A stretch of DNA of 64,000 nt from Erythrobacter neustonensis (GTDB taxonomy: Bacteria; Pseudomonadota; Alphaproteobacteria; Sphingomonadales; Sphingomonadaceae): contig NZ_CP016033.1 of the NCBI RefSeq assembly GCF_001663175.1, positions 1,488,001 through 1,552,000 on the forward strand, read 5' to 3'. This document shows positions 27,194 to 36,443 of the stretch, one piece after another. A program made the translations under genes and the position numbers. The notes beneath the pieces are model-generated. The model ran no database searches and had not been told where the DNA came from. It saw nothing but the letters and a program-made list of their open reading frames with translations. The first letter of the stretch is position 1. Each line of letters begins with the position of its first letter.

Positions 27194-28393
27194 ATGAATG
27201 ACCAGTTCTATCGCATGAAGCGGATGCCCCCGTATGTGATCGCGGAGGTCAATGCCATGCGTCATGCAGCGCGGCTTGAAGGGCGCGATATCATCGATCT
27301 GGGTATGGGCAACCCCGACCAGCCGCCGCCGAGCCATGTCATCGACAAGCTGTGCGAAGTGGCGGCGAAGCCCGATGCGCACGGCTATTCGCAGTCCAAG
27401 GGCATTCCGGGCCTGCGCCGCGCCAAGGCGGGCTATTACGCGCGCCGGTTCGGGGTCGAACTTGATCCCGATACCGAAGTGGTGGTGACGATGGGATCGA
27501 AGGAAGGGCTGTCGAGCCTCGCGACTGCGATCATCGCGCCGGGCGATGTGGTGCTGGCTCCCAATCCCAGCTACCCGATCCATACCTTCGGCTTCATCAT
27601 TGCCGGCGCAACGATCCGGTCGGTGCCGACCACGCCGGACGAGCATTACTGGGAATCGCTCGAGCGGGCGATGAACTACACCGTTCCGCGCCCCAGCGTG
27701 CTCGTGGTCAGCTATCCGTCCAACCCCACCGCGGAAACCGTCGACCTGCCGTTCTACGAGCGGCTGGTGGCTTGGGCGAAGGAAAATCAGGTCTGGATCG
27801 TCAGCGATCTGGCCTATTCCGAACTCTATTTCGACGGCAAGCCGACGCGTTCGATCATGGAGGTGCCGGGTGCCAAGGATGTCGCCATCGAGTTCACCTC
27901 GATGTCCAAGACCTATTCGATGGCCGGCTGGCGGATGGGGTTTGCGGTCGGCAATCCCAAGCTGATCGCGGCGTTGACGCGCGTGAAGTCCTATCTCGAT
28001 TACGGTGCCTTCACGCCGATTCAGGCAGCGGCCTGCGCCGCGCTGAACGGGCCGCAGGACATTATCGAAAGCAACCGTCAGCTTTACCACAAGCGCCGCG
28101 ACGTGATGGTCGAGGCGTTTGGCCGGGCTGGCTGGGACATTCCGCCGCCGCCCGCCTCGATGTTCGCCTGGGCTCCCCTGCCGCCGGCGCTGAAATCGAT
28201 GGGCAGCCTCGAATTTTCCAAGCAGCTGCTCACCCAGGCGCAGGTCGCGGTTGCTCCGGGCGTGGGTTACGGCGAAAACGGCGAAGGCTTTGTCCGCATC
28301 GCGATGGTGGAAAACGAACAGCGGCTGCGACAGGCGGCTCGCAACATCAAGCGCTATTTGCAATCGGTGGGAGTTAACAGTTCGGCCGCTTAG
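27194..28393 (+). CDS. alaC: AlaC-like class I/II aminotransferase
   Basis: 399 aa. Begins MNDQFYRMKRMPPYVIAEVN; IDLGMGNPDQPPP, APNPSYPIH, SYPSNPTAETVDL and the PLP-lysine region MSKTYSMAGWRMGF are all present. This is the alanine transaminase AlaC / LL-diaminopimelate aminotransferase-like group; in bacteria such as this one AlaC (glutamate-pyruvate transamination) is more likely. It is divergent from phaC. A short inverted repeat (28391-28406) follows the stop without a T run. Confidence 0.85.
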   Translation: MNDQFYRMKRMPPYVIAEVNAMRHAARLEGRDIIDLGMGNPDQPPPSHVIDKLCEVAAKPDAHGYSQSKGIPGLRRAKAGYYARRFGVELDPDTEVVVTMGSKEGLSSLATAIIAPGDVVLAPNPSYPIHTFGFIIAGATIRSVPTTPDEHYWESLERAMNYTVPRPSVLVVSYPSNPTAETVDLPFYERLVAWAKENQVWIVSDLAYSELYFDGKPTRSIMEVPGAKDVAIEFTSMSKTYSMAGWRMGFAVGNPKLIAALTRVKSYLDYGAFTPIQAAACAALNGPQDIIESNRQLYHKRRDVMVEAFGRAGWDIPPPPASMFAWAPLPPALKSMGSLEFSKQLLTQAQVAVAPGVGYGENGEGFVRIAMVENEQRLRQAARNIKRYLQSVGVNSSAA

Positions 28394-28498
28394 GGGTTCA
28401 CCCCTAGGTGTCCTTGCATCGGAGGCTTTAACAAGGGTTATTGCCCGTAATTGCCTTTGTTTGCAAACGCGTGGCATAAGCGACCAATGGAGATTGCA

Positions 28499-29101
28499 AT
28501 GGGTTCCGGCGCCGAGCGGCGGATAACCGACAGGCAACGCGCCGTGATGGAGCGGATCGACCGCCGCGTCCCGATCAAGGTGATTGCGGCGGAGCTCGGC
28601 GTGTCCGAAACCCGCATCAATCAGCACATCCGCGCGCTCAAGGATGTGTACGCCGCAGCCAGTCTTGGCGAGCTGGTCGAGAATTACCGCGCCACGATCA
28701 TCGCTGATCCTTCGGAAGGTAACCCTTCAGATGACCTCGGGGCTTTTGCGGATACAGCCTTGCTGCAGCCCTACAGCGAATCTGCATACACAAATTCGCA
28801 GCTTAATCCCGCGCCGCATCTGGCCGAATTGGGGCCCCGGAACGATCCGGGCCAACTGGTTCTCGGCGATGCGATGCCCCTTTTCGAACAGGCACCGTGG
28901 CTGAGACCGGGAGAGCCCAGGGTGGTTCCCGGAGTGCTCGACGGTGAGCATGCCGTTCTGATGCGACTGGGCGCGATTGTGGGGATCGCCGCAGGTATTC
29001 TGGCTTCGGTGATCCTCGTGTTTACCGCCGCCTCTACCCTCAGTGAAGCAACGGAAGGCAAGGCTTATCTCTCCGTTCAGTCAAAGGGGGCGACCGGTTG
29101 A
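28499..29101 (+). CDS. LuxR-type helix-turn-helix protein with C-terminal membrane anchor
   Basis: 200 aa. Residues about 8-65 form a GerE/LuxR-like DNA-binding domain (ITDRQRAVMERIDRR, then VIAAELGVSETRINQHI). A Pro/Ser-rich linker of 90 residues follows. A single transmembrane helix is at about residues 155-180 (AIVGIAAGILASVILVFTAA). The protein would therefore be a DNA-binding domain tethered to the membrane with a short outside tail. ATG at 28499 has GGAG 7 bases upstream; ATG at 28487 is the alternative. It heads a run of five co-directional genes. Function unknown. Confidence 0.75.
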   Translation: MGSGAERRITDRQRAVMERIDRRVPIKVIAAELGVSETRINQHIRALKDVYAAASLGELVENYRATIIADPSEGNPSDDLGAFADTALLQPYSESAYTNSQLNPAPHLAELGPRNDPGQLVLGDAMPLFEQAPWLRPGEPRVVPGVLDGEHAVLMRLGAIVGIAAGILASVILVFTAASTLSEATEGKAYLSVQSKGATG

Positions 29102-29126
29102 GCGCCGGTTGCGCTGGAGATGCGCG

Positions 29127-29483
29127 ATGGAAAACCGAATTGTTGCCGATGCACGCAATCTGAAGAAACTGATCCGCGAAGCCGAAGGCCTTGCAGACGA
29201 AGCGATCATCGCAATGGCGCGGCTGAAGCAGGCGATGCTGTCGGCCCGGCAGAACCCGATGATCGAAGTCAACACGGGGCAGCGGGCCTTGCTGCGCCTC
29301 ACCGAAGCCGAAAGCCAGGCGCTGGCGATGTCGACCAACCTTTTGCGGGTGCATGACGAACTGAGCAAGGTTGCACTTGTCCATGCCGCTGGCGACATGG
29401 GCGACCCCACCAAACTTCCGCCCAGCGATCTTAACGCACTGCCGGCAAATCTGCTGCGACAGACGGAACGGCTTCCTGCCTGA
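29127..29483 (+). CDS. Hypothetical helical protein, 118 aa
   Basis: Starts MENRIVADARNLKKLIREAE with GGAGA upstream. Almost entirely predicted helical, with heptad-like hydrophobic spacing in residues 10-85, so it may form a coiled coil or bundle. No motif I recognise. It lies 25 bases after the membrane-anchored LuxR-type gene and 4 bases before the membrane protein gene, so it is almost certainly co-transcribed. Confidence 0.7.
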   Translation: MENRIVADARNLKKLIREAEGLADEAIIAMARLKQAMLSARQNPMIEVNTGQRALLRLTEAESQALAMSTNLLRVHDELSKVALVHAAGDMGDPTKLPPSDLNALPANLLRQTERLPA

Positions 29484-29487
29484 TCAC

Positions 29488-29994
29488 ATGGAAGACCTGA
29501 TAAATTTCCTCAATGCCTACCGGGTCCCTGCCCAGCATCTGATCGCCGTCCTGCTTGCAGGCGCGATCTGGCGCTGGGGCAGGGGGCCGGAGAAATGGTT
29601 GATCGGCGTATTTCTGGCCACGATGGTGGTGCCGGTCTATGCCATTCGCTGGCTGTTGCCCGACCGTTCCGGAGCGGCTCCATTCATGATGGCGCATCTG
29701 GTGCTGGACGTGATTGCCTTTGTGCTGTTCCTTGCCATCGCGCTCAGGGCCAACCGCAATTACCCGCTGTGGGTTGCAGGTTTCCAACTGGTCGCGCTGG
29801 GAACGCAGCTGATGACGATCGTCTGGGACGGGGCCTCGCCGCTTGCCCTGGTGATCCTGATCACCGGTCCGTCCTATTGCCAGCTGCTCCTGCTGAACGC
29901 AGGGTTCGTGCGCCATGCTTTTCGCGAACGCCGTTACGGGCGATATCGCGAATGGCGCATGACGGCGCCTGTCTCAGGCGGATATGCCTTATGA
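29488..29994 (+). CDS. Hypothetical integral membrane protein, 168 aa
   Basis: Four to five predicted transmembrane segments (about residues 17-28, 36-56, 66-84, 92-110 and 115-135) and a basic C-terminal tail with RHAFRERRYGRYREWR. I recognise no family. The start is 4 bases after the previous stop, so translation is likely coupled. Confidence 0.7.
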   Translation: MEDLINFLNAYRVPAQHLIAVLLAGAIWRWGRGPEKWLIGVFLATMVVPVYAIRWLLPDRSGAAPFMMAHLVLDVIAFVLFLAIALRANRNYPLWVAGFQLVALGTQLMTIVWDGASPLALVILITGPSYCQLLLLNAGFVRHAFRERRYGRYREWRMTAPVSGGYAL

Positions 29995-30037
29995 CAAAAG
30001 CAGCCGCTGATCGCGGTTTCGCCGCAGGCCATGCGCC

Positions 30038-30520
30038 ATGCTGACGCAGGCCCGGTTGCAGCCCACCTTCCCTGTTTCCGCGCCCGCTTTACCAGCTGCA
30101 CGGTCCGAACCGCCGCGCCTGTTTGGCGGGGGCGCGCAGGCAAGCGAACAGCGGGCCGGTGCGATGATCGCCTATCTGCGCGATATCGTGCTTGCCCCGC
30201 CGACCCGTTTCGAACGCGGTCATGCAATCTTTCTGAACCGTGAAAGCGGCTTTCTGGGAGAGGCCGCGTGCGGGATCGGCACGATGACCACTCTCGCAAT
30301 CCGCATGCGCACGCTGCTGGGCGAGGCGTTGCGCCGCGATGCGGCCGGCATCATTCTGGCGCATAGCCACCCGTCGGGCCATTGCCGTCCGAGCGATTGC
30401 GATATCGCCGCCACCCGGCGCTTGCACGAAATCGCGCAGGCACTCGAGATCCGGCTGGTGGATCACCTGATCTTCACCGACGATGCGGTCTATTCGATGC
30501 GTGCGGGCGGCCTGTTGTGA
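30038..30520 (+). CDS. RadC-like JAB/MPN-domain protein
   Basis: 160 aa. The JAMM metal motif is intact: HSHPSGHCRPSDCDI (H-x-H-P-S-G ... S-x2-D), with the preceding RADC-type FLNRESGFLGE strand. The N-terminal helix-hairpin-helix of full-length RadC (about 220 aa) is missing, so this is the short form often found in accessory loci. The exact role of this domain is unsettled; a metalloprotease- or nuclease-like activity is possible. Its stop overlaps the next gene's GTG by 4 bases. Confidence 0.8.
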   Translation: MLTQARLQPTFPVSAPALPAARSEPPRLFGGGAQASEQRAGAMIAYLRDIVLAPPTRFERGHAIFLNRESGFLGEAACGIGTMTTLAIRMRTLLGEALRRDAAGIILAHSHPSGHCRPSDCDIAATRRLHEIAQALEIRLVDHLIFTDDAVYSMRAGGLL

Positions 30521-30906
30521 GCGCGCTGTCGCCATCCCACCATTTCGCCGCCAACCTTGCCCCGGGCGCACGGTTCCGCACGGCGGGCGACCTGACGCTC
30601 GATCTCGTCCACTGCGACGCGCGGGTCGATGATTGCTGGCTTGGGCTGGAACGGGAGGCGTTCGCGATGCTGTGGCAACTTGCCGCCGTGCCGGGGGAGC
30701 GCCTGACGCCGGATGAACTGTCGGCCGAGACGAGGCAAAACGGGGACGACCGCGAACCGGACAGCGCGGTGCGCGGTCTTGCCGGGTTGAAGGCACGACT
30801 GGCCACAGTGGGAATGGCCTATCTGATCTGCACCGACGGAGAACGGCGAGTGTTCCTCGATGCGCAGTCCTCTGCCGGCGTGGCGCGGGCCTGGATGCGG
30901 GGCTAG
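30517..30906 (+). CDS. Winged-helix (OmpR C-terminal-like) protein, 129 aa
   Basis: Begins at GTG overlapping the stop of the RadC-like gene. Residues about 20-110 resemble the OmpR/PhoB-type winged helix: a beta start (FRTAGDLTLDLVHCDARVDD), a LEREAFAMLWQLAAVPGERLTPDEL helix-turn-helix region, then a recognition-helix-like stretch and the wing hairpin MAYLICTDGERRVFL. There is no receiver domain. It could bind DNA and regulate this cluster. Resemblance is moderate. Confidence 0.6.
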   Translation: MSALSPSHHFAANLAPGARFRTAGDLTLDLVHCDARVDDCWLGLEREAFAMLWQLAAVPGERLTPDELSAETRQNGDDREPDSAVRGLAGLKARLATVGMAYLICTDGERRVFLDAQSSAGVARAWMRG

Positions 30907-30979
30907 CGTCACTCTGGACAGCGCGCAGGCGTTCCGCCAATCTTGGCGGCAAGCACAGATCACGAAGGATTGCCGCACC

Positions 30980-31810
30980 ATGTCCGCTACCGCCACAGCC
31001 GCCGCCACCACGCTTGCCAATGACCGGATCGTGATCGAGCTCGGCGACGACGGGGTCGCGGATGTCCGTTTCGTGCGCGGCGACAAGATGAACGCGCTCG
31101 ACCATGACATGTTCGAACGCTTGATCGAGGCGGGCCATGCGCTCCAGCGGATGAAGGGCCTGCGCGCGGTAGTGCTCTCGGGCGAAGGGCGCGCATTCTG
31201 CGCCGGGCTCGACCTGTCCAATTTCTCGCGCAAGCCCGCCGAGGACGAACCCCCCTTGACCGAACGCACCTATGGCAATGCCAACCGCCCGCAGCAGGTG
31301 GCGATGCAATGGCGCAAGTTGCCCGTGCCGGTGATTGCGGCGATCCACGGCGTGTGTTTCGGCGGCGGGCTGCAGATTGCCAGCGGCGCGGATATCCGCA
31401 TTGTCCATCCCGAAACGCGGATGGCGATCATGGAGATGAAGTGGGGGCTGGTTCCCGACATGGGCGGTTATGCCCTGTGGCGCGGGCTGGTGCGCGACGA
31501 TGTGTTGCGCGAACTGATCTACACCAACCGCGAATTTTCCGGACAAGAGGCACAGGCGCTGGGGCTTGCCACCTATCTCGATGCCGATCCGCGCGAACGG
31601 GCCTTTGCCATTGCGCGGCAGATCGCGCTCAAGAACCCGCACGCGATCCGCGCCGCCAAGCGGCTTCAGGCCGCGATGTGGGAGCGCCCCGCCGATGAAA
31701 TCCTGATGGAGGAAAGCATCGAACAGCATGCAATCATGCGCAGCCGCAACCAGGTCGAAGCGGTGATGGCCGAAATGGAGCGGCGCAAACCGCAATTCGA
31801 CGACGTCTGA
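30980..31810 (+). CDS. Crotonase/enoyl-CoA hydratase family protein
   Basis: 276 aa. The CoA and oxyanion-hole motifs are present: GRAFCAGLDLSNFS and HGVCFGGGLQIASGADIRI, followed by MEMKWGLVPDMGG. One catalytic Glu position of classical hydratases (in the ExxxG region) is replaced by the MKWGLVPD segment, so another crotonase reaction is possible. The ATG at 30980 has AAGGA upstream. Substrate unknown. Confidence 0.85.
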   Translation: MSATATAAATTLANDRIVIELGDDGVADVRFVRGDKMNALDHDMFERLIEAGHALQRMKGLRAVVLSGEGRAFCAGLDLSNFSRKPAEDEPPLTERTYGNANRPQQVAMQWRKLPVPVIAAIHGVCFGGGLQIASGADIRIVHPETRMAIMEMKWGLVPDMGGYALWRGLVRDDVLRELIYTNREFSGQEAQALGLATYLDADPRERAFAIARQIALKNPHAIRAAKRLQAAMWERPADEILMEESIEQHAIMRSRNQVEAVMAEMERRKPQFDDV

Positions 31811-31830
31811 CGCGCATAACCGCCCGCGCG

Positions 31831-33795
31831 TTACGTCTTGCGCAGGTCCGACAATATGCCGCAGCGCCGTTCGACGTGGGCGGTTGCAAGCAGTTCGGCG
31901 ATCGGCGCATCGCAGCGCCGCCGCCAGTTGGGGTGGGTATCGATCGTGCCGGGCAGATTGGGCTGTTCCTCCAGCCCCAGCATATCCTCGAGCGAAACCA
32001 GCGCGATCGCCGAAGGCGCGCGGGCGATGTGCGCGATTGCGGCATCGACCACGGGTTCGGGATTGTCTGGCGCAGGCCGTTCGGGATCGTGCGACAGCGT
32101 CGACCACAACAGCCCGCGGTCCCAGTCGCGGACGCTGTCGGCCTCGTCGCGGGTCATGCCTTCGGGCAGCCGGGCGAGGTAATCCGCCCAGTACAGATCG
32201 CGCCCGCGCCACCACCCGGCGACGGTGACGGTGTCATGCGTTCCGGTCATGGCCGCGCTCAGCGGTTCGTAATCGCCCGCGCCGATAAAGCCCTGATCGG
32301 CGGCGCGTTCGAACCACAGCACGCGCATGCCGAGCATCCGCCGGTCGGTCACCGCTTCGGTAAAGCCATAAGGCGCGGTGCCCAGATCCTCGGCGATCAT
32401 CACTGCGCCCGCGCGGTGCGCTTCGAGGGTTGCAAGCCGGATCAGGTCCTCGAACGGATAGGTCAGGTACGCCCCGTCCTGTGTCTCTGCGCCTTCGGGG
32501 ATCACCCATAGCCGGGCGAGGCCGAAGGCGTGATCGATCCTCAGGCCGCCACCCGCTGCCAGCCCGGCGCGGATCATCGCGATCCACGGCGCATAACCGC
32601 TCGCGGCCAACCCCTGCGGCGAAAATCCGGTAATACCCCAGTTCTGCCCCAGCGGGCCCAGCGGATCGGGCGGGGCGCCGATCATCAATCCATCGAGCAT
32701 CGCGTGGCGCAGCGACCAGGCATCGCTGCCCGAAGGATCGACCCCGACCGCCAGATCGCCGATCAGCCCGATTTGCATCCCCGCGCCCTTGGCAGAAGAT
32801 TGGGCGGCCTCCAGCCCGGTGCGCGCGACGTTCTGCACGAACAGGTGGAAGACGATTTCGTCGGCGTTCTGCGCGGCAAAGCGCGCCGCATCCTCGCTTT
32901 CGGGGTCCCGGAATTCGGACGGCCAGCCGCGCCAGCCATGCGCGCCTGTGGCAGCACGGAAATGGCAATCGAGCGCGTCGAACAAGGCATGGCGGCGCAG
33001 CATTTCATCATCGGCCACGACCATCGCTGCGCGGCGGGCAGGGTCGAGCGCGTCGAATATCGCGCGCAGTTGTGCCTGGCGGCGCGGCAAAGCGTCGCCC
33101 CAATCGATCAGCGGGCCTCCGGGTTCAGTTGGCAGCGGCGCAAGCCCCGCCAGCGCAGGATCGGCCAGCGCGCCGTTCAGGAACAGGCGGCTCGACGGCG
33201 AATAGGGGCTGTGATGCCTGCCATGCCCGGGAAACAGGGCGTGGACCGGATTGATCGCCAATGCATCGGCCCCCGCAGCGCCGAAGGCGCGGGCGGCTTC
33301 GGCAAGTTCGCCGAAGGTGCCGTAGGGCGAGGGGCGTTCGCCGCGCAGCGCCGGGATCTGCACCCCCACGCCCCACGGGCGCCGGCGGCTTTGGTCGGGC
33401 AGCGGGCAATTGTGCGGCGCTGCGGCCAGACGCGTGACATTGTCGTCGAGCACAAGGTCGTAATAGCCCGGGACATCGGGCGCGGTAATGCGAGTGCCGC
33501 TGAGTTGCAGCGCGCGGGTCACGCCATCCTCTCCGGTCACCTCGGCGCGCGCCGGGGCGAAGGGCAATTCGATCACCGTCCCGCAATCGGCAACCAGCAT
33601 CGCGGGAAGGGCACGCCGGGCATCGTCGATCGCCACGCGGCTGCGCGCGATCTGGCGCTCGTCGGAGGCCTCATGGCCCAGCGCGTGAAGCGCAGCCGCC
33701 AAGGCCTCATCGCTCACCTGCTGGTGACGGCCTTCGACATCGATCCAGTCGCGCTGCAACCCTGCGGCCTGCGCCAGCGCGTGCAATTGCTCCAT
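31831..33795 (-). CDS. malQ: 4-alpha-glucanotransferase
   Basis: 654 aa. GVGVQIPALRGERPSPYGTF, GADALAINPVHALFP, HHSPYSPSSRLFLN, GLRIDHAFGLARLWVIP (nucleophile Asp), MIAEDLGT (acid Glu) and TGTHDTVTVAGWW are GH77 marks. It rearranges alpha-1,4-glucans. The open frame reaches 34014, but ATG at 33795 has a near-perfect AAGGAGG 5 bases upstream. It is divergent from the glycogen operon that starts at 34029 and completes its glucan toolkit. Confidence 0.93.
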   Translation of the reverse strand: MEQLHALAQAAGLQRDWIDVEGRHQQVSDEALAAALHALGHEASDERQIARSRVAIDDARRALPAMLVADCGTVIELPFAPARAEVTGEDGVTRALQLSGTRITAPDVPGYYDLVLDDNVTRLAAAPHNCPLPDQSRRRPWGVGVQIPALRGERPSPYGTFGELAEAARAFGAAGADALAINPVHALFPGHGRHHSPYSPSSRLFLNGALADPALAGLAPLPTEPGGPLIDWGDALPRRQAQLRAIFDALDPARRAAMVVADDEMLRRHALFDALDCHFRAATGAHGWRGWPSEFRDPESEDAARFAAQNADEIVFHLFVQNVARTGLEAAQSSAKGAGMQIGLIGDLAVGVDPSGSDAWSLRHAMLDGLMIGAPPDPLGPLGQNWGITGFSPQGLAASGYAPWIAMIRAGLAAGGGLRIDHAFGLARLWVIPEGAETQDGAYLTYPFEDLIRLATLEAHRAGAVMIAEDLGTAPYGFTEAVTDRRMLGMRVLWFERAADQGFIGAGDYEPLSAAMTGTHDTVTVAGWWRGRDLYWADYLARLPEGMTRDEADSVRDWDRGLLWSTLSHDPERPAPDNPEPVVDAAIAHIARAPSAIALVSLEDMLGLEEQPNLPGTIDTHPNWRRRCDAPIAELLATAHVERRCGILSDLRKT

Positions 33796-34028
33796 CGCCG
33801 CCTCCTTGTCACCGATGCGCATCGGGCGCTTCGCCGCGTCTGGCAAGCACCGCCGGCGCTCCGGGAGCAAAATAGTCGCATGAATACGATTGTGGCGGCA
33901 CTTCTGCGATTGCTGCAATGCGGCGCACCTGATTAGGATGCAAACCATTGCCGGTGGGGCGAGGCATGCTGGCGGAGAACGCCGCCCGGCATGATGCCGC
34001 TTCCGGATCATCAAGGAGTGCGGCGCGC

Positions 34029-36443
34029 GTGACCAACAGCCCCCAAGGCAAGGTGCAGGAATTCGAGACGCGGATTCTGGACGCGCTGCACCACCGCGTC
34101 GGCAAGAACGAACGCGCGGCCAAACCGCACGACTGGTACAACGCCGCCGTGCTCGCGCTGCGTGACGATATCATCGACAAGTGGTTCGCATCGACCGCGC
34201 GCACCCATGAAGCGGCGGGCAAACGGGTCTATTACCTCAGCCTCGAATTCCTGATCGGGCGGCTGCTGCGCGATGCGCTGTCGAACCTCGGGTGCAACCG
34301 GGTGATGGAGCAGGCGCTCGAACGGCACGGGCTCGATCTTGCGCGGCTGGAGGAGCTTGAGCCTGACGCCGCGCTCGGCAATGGCGGGCTCGGGCGGCTC
34401 GCGGCGTGTTTCATGGAAAGCCTCGCCAGCCTCGACATTCCCGCCTTTGGTTATGGCATCCGTTACATCAACGGTATGTTCCGGCAGCGGATCGACGAAG
34501 GCTGGCAGGTGGAACTGCCCGAAACTTGGCTCGCGCATGGCAACCCGTGGGAGTTCGAGCGCCGCGAAAGCGCCTATCTGATCGGGTTCGGCGGCGAAGT
34601 GACCAGTGATCAAGGCGCGATCCGCTGGGCCCCGGCAGAACAGATCGAAGCAACCGCGGTCGATACTCCGGTGGTCGGCTGGCAGGGCAAGCGGGTCAAC
34701 ACGCTCAGGCTGTGGACCGCCAACGCGCTCGATCCAATCCAACTGGCAGCCTTCAACGCAGGCGATCACGCGGGCGCGCTGGCAGGGCAGGTGCGCGCCG
34801 ATACGCTGGTGCGCGTGCTCTATCCGGCGGATTCGACCGCGGCGGGGCAGGAGTTGCGGCTGCGGCAGGAGTTCTTCTTCTCCTCGGCCAGCATTCAGGA
34901 CATCGTGCGCCGCCACGTGCAATATCACGGCGACATCCGCACGCTGCCCGACAAGGCGGCGATCCAGCTTAACGACACGCACCCTTCGGTTGCTGTCGCC
35001 GAGCTGATGCGCTTGCTGATGGACGAGCATCACCTCACCTTCGCGGAAAGCTGGGATATCACCCGCGCCACGATCGGTTACACCAACCACACGTTGCTGC
35101 CCGAAGCGCTCGAAAGCTGGCCGCTGCCATTGTTCGAGCGGATGCTGCCGCGGCACATGCAGATCATCTACGCGATCAATGCCAACGTGCTGCGCGAAGC
35201 GCGCCGTGCAGGGCTCGACGATGCCGCGATCGCTGCGATCTCGCTGATCGACGAACATGGCGAGCGCCGCGTGCGGATGGCGAACCTTGCCTTTGTCGGC
35301 GCGCATTCGGTGAACGGGGTGGCGGCGCTGCACACCGGGCTGATGAAGGAGACGGTGTTTGCCGATCTCCACAAACTCTATCCCACGCGCATCAACAACA
35401 AGACCAATGGTGTCACCCCGCGCCGCTGGCTGCATCAGTCGAATCCACGCCTGACCGGACTTGTCCGCGAAGCGATCGGCGATGGTTTCATCGCCGATGC
35501 CGAGAGACTGTCTGATCTTGCGGCGATGGCGGGCGACGCAGCGCTGGGCGAGCGGGTGGACGAGGTCAAGCGCGCCAACAAGGTCGATCTGTCGAACCAC
35601 TTGCGCGAGTTGACGGGCCTGCGCCTCGATCCCGACGCCCTGTTCGATGTGCAGATCAAGCGCATCCACGAATACAAGCGGCAGCTTCTCAACCTGATCG
35701 AGACGGTCGCGCTCTATGACCAAATCCGAAGTCATCCCGAACGCGACTGGGTGCCGCGGGTGAAGATCTTCGGCGGCAAGGCGGCGCCGACCTATCACAA
35801 CGCCAAGCTGATCATCAAACTCGCCAATGATATCGCCCGGCGGATCAATTCCGACCCCAGCGTGGGCGAGGTGTTGAAGGTGGTGTTCGTTCCCAATTAC
35901 AACGTCAGCCTTGCCGAGAAGATCATCCCGGCAGCAGACCTCAGCGAACAGATCTCGACCGCAGGCATGGAAGCGTCGGGCACGGGCAACATGAAGTTCG
36001 CCTTCAACGGCGCGCTGACCATCGGCACGCTCGACGGGGCGAATATCGAGATCATGGACCGTGTCGGGCGCGACAATATCGTGATCTTCGGGCTGACGGC
36101 GGAAGAAGTCGCCGCGACCCGCGCCAAGGGTTACAATCCGCGCGAGGTGATCGAAAGCAGCCATGAACTGGCGCAGGCGGTCAAATGCATCGCCGATGGC
36201 GTGTTCAGCCCGGACGAGCCCGATCGCTACCGCGGGCTGATGGACGCGCTGATGCAATCGGATTGGTTTATGGTCGCTGCCGATTTTGACGCCTATGCCG
36301 CCGCCCAGCGCGATGTCGATGCACGCTGGCAAAACCGCGCCGGCTGGCGCAAGTCGGCAATCATGAACATTGCCAATGTCGGATGGTTCTCCTCCGATCG
36401 CACGATTTCCGAATACGCCCGCGAGATCTGGGGCGTGAAGTGA
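34029..36443 (+). CDS. glgP: Glycogen phosphorylase
   Basis: 804 aa. GNGGLGRLAACFMESLASL, INDTHPSVAVAEL-like QLNDTHPSVAVAELMR, NKTNGVTPRRWL and the PLP-lysine stretch ASGTGNMKFAFNGALTIGTL are conserved. It releases glucose-1-phosphate from glycogen. GTG at 34029 has AAGGAG 10 bases upstream; ATG at 33966 is also possible. First gene of the operon; its stop overlaps the glgB start by 4 bases. Confidence 0.95.
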   Translation: MTNSPQGKVQEFETRILDALHHRVGKNERAAKPHDWYNAAVLALRDDIIDKWFASTARTHEAAGKRVYYLSLEFLIGRLLRDALSNLGCNRVMEQALERHGLDLARLEELEPDAALGNGGLGRLAACFMESLASLDIPAFGYGIRYINGMFRQRIDEGWQVELPETWLAHGNPWEFERRESAYLIGFGGEVTSDQGAIRWAPAEQIEATAVDTPVVGWQGKRVNTLRLWTANALDPIQLAAFNAGDHAGALAGQVRADTLVRVLYPADSTAAGQELRLRQEFFFSSASIQDIVRRHVQYHGDIRTLPDKAAIQLNDTHPSVAVAELMRLLMDEHHLTFAESWDITRATIGYTNHTLLPEALESWPLPLFERMLPRHMQIIYAINANVLREARRAGLDDAAIAAISLIDEHGERRVRMANLAFVGAHSVNGVAALHTGLMKETVFADLHKLYPTRINNKTNGVTPRRWLHQSNPRLTGLVREAIGDGFIADAERLSDLAAMAGDAALGERVDEVKRANKVDLSNHLRELTGLRLDPDALFDVQIKRIHEYKRQLLNLIETVALYDQIRSHPERDWVPRVKIFGGKAAPTYHNAKLIIKLANDIARRINSDPSVGEVLKVVFVPNYNVSLAEKIIPAADLSEQISTAGMEASGTGNMKFAFNGALTIGTLDGANIEIMDRVGRDNIVIFGLTAEEVAATRAKGYNPREVIESSHELAQAVKCIADGVFSPDEPDRYRGLMDALMQSDWFMVAADFDAYAAAQRDVDARWQNRAGWRKSAIMNIANVGWFSSDRTISEYAREIWGVK

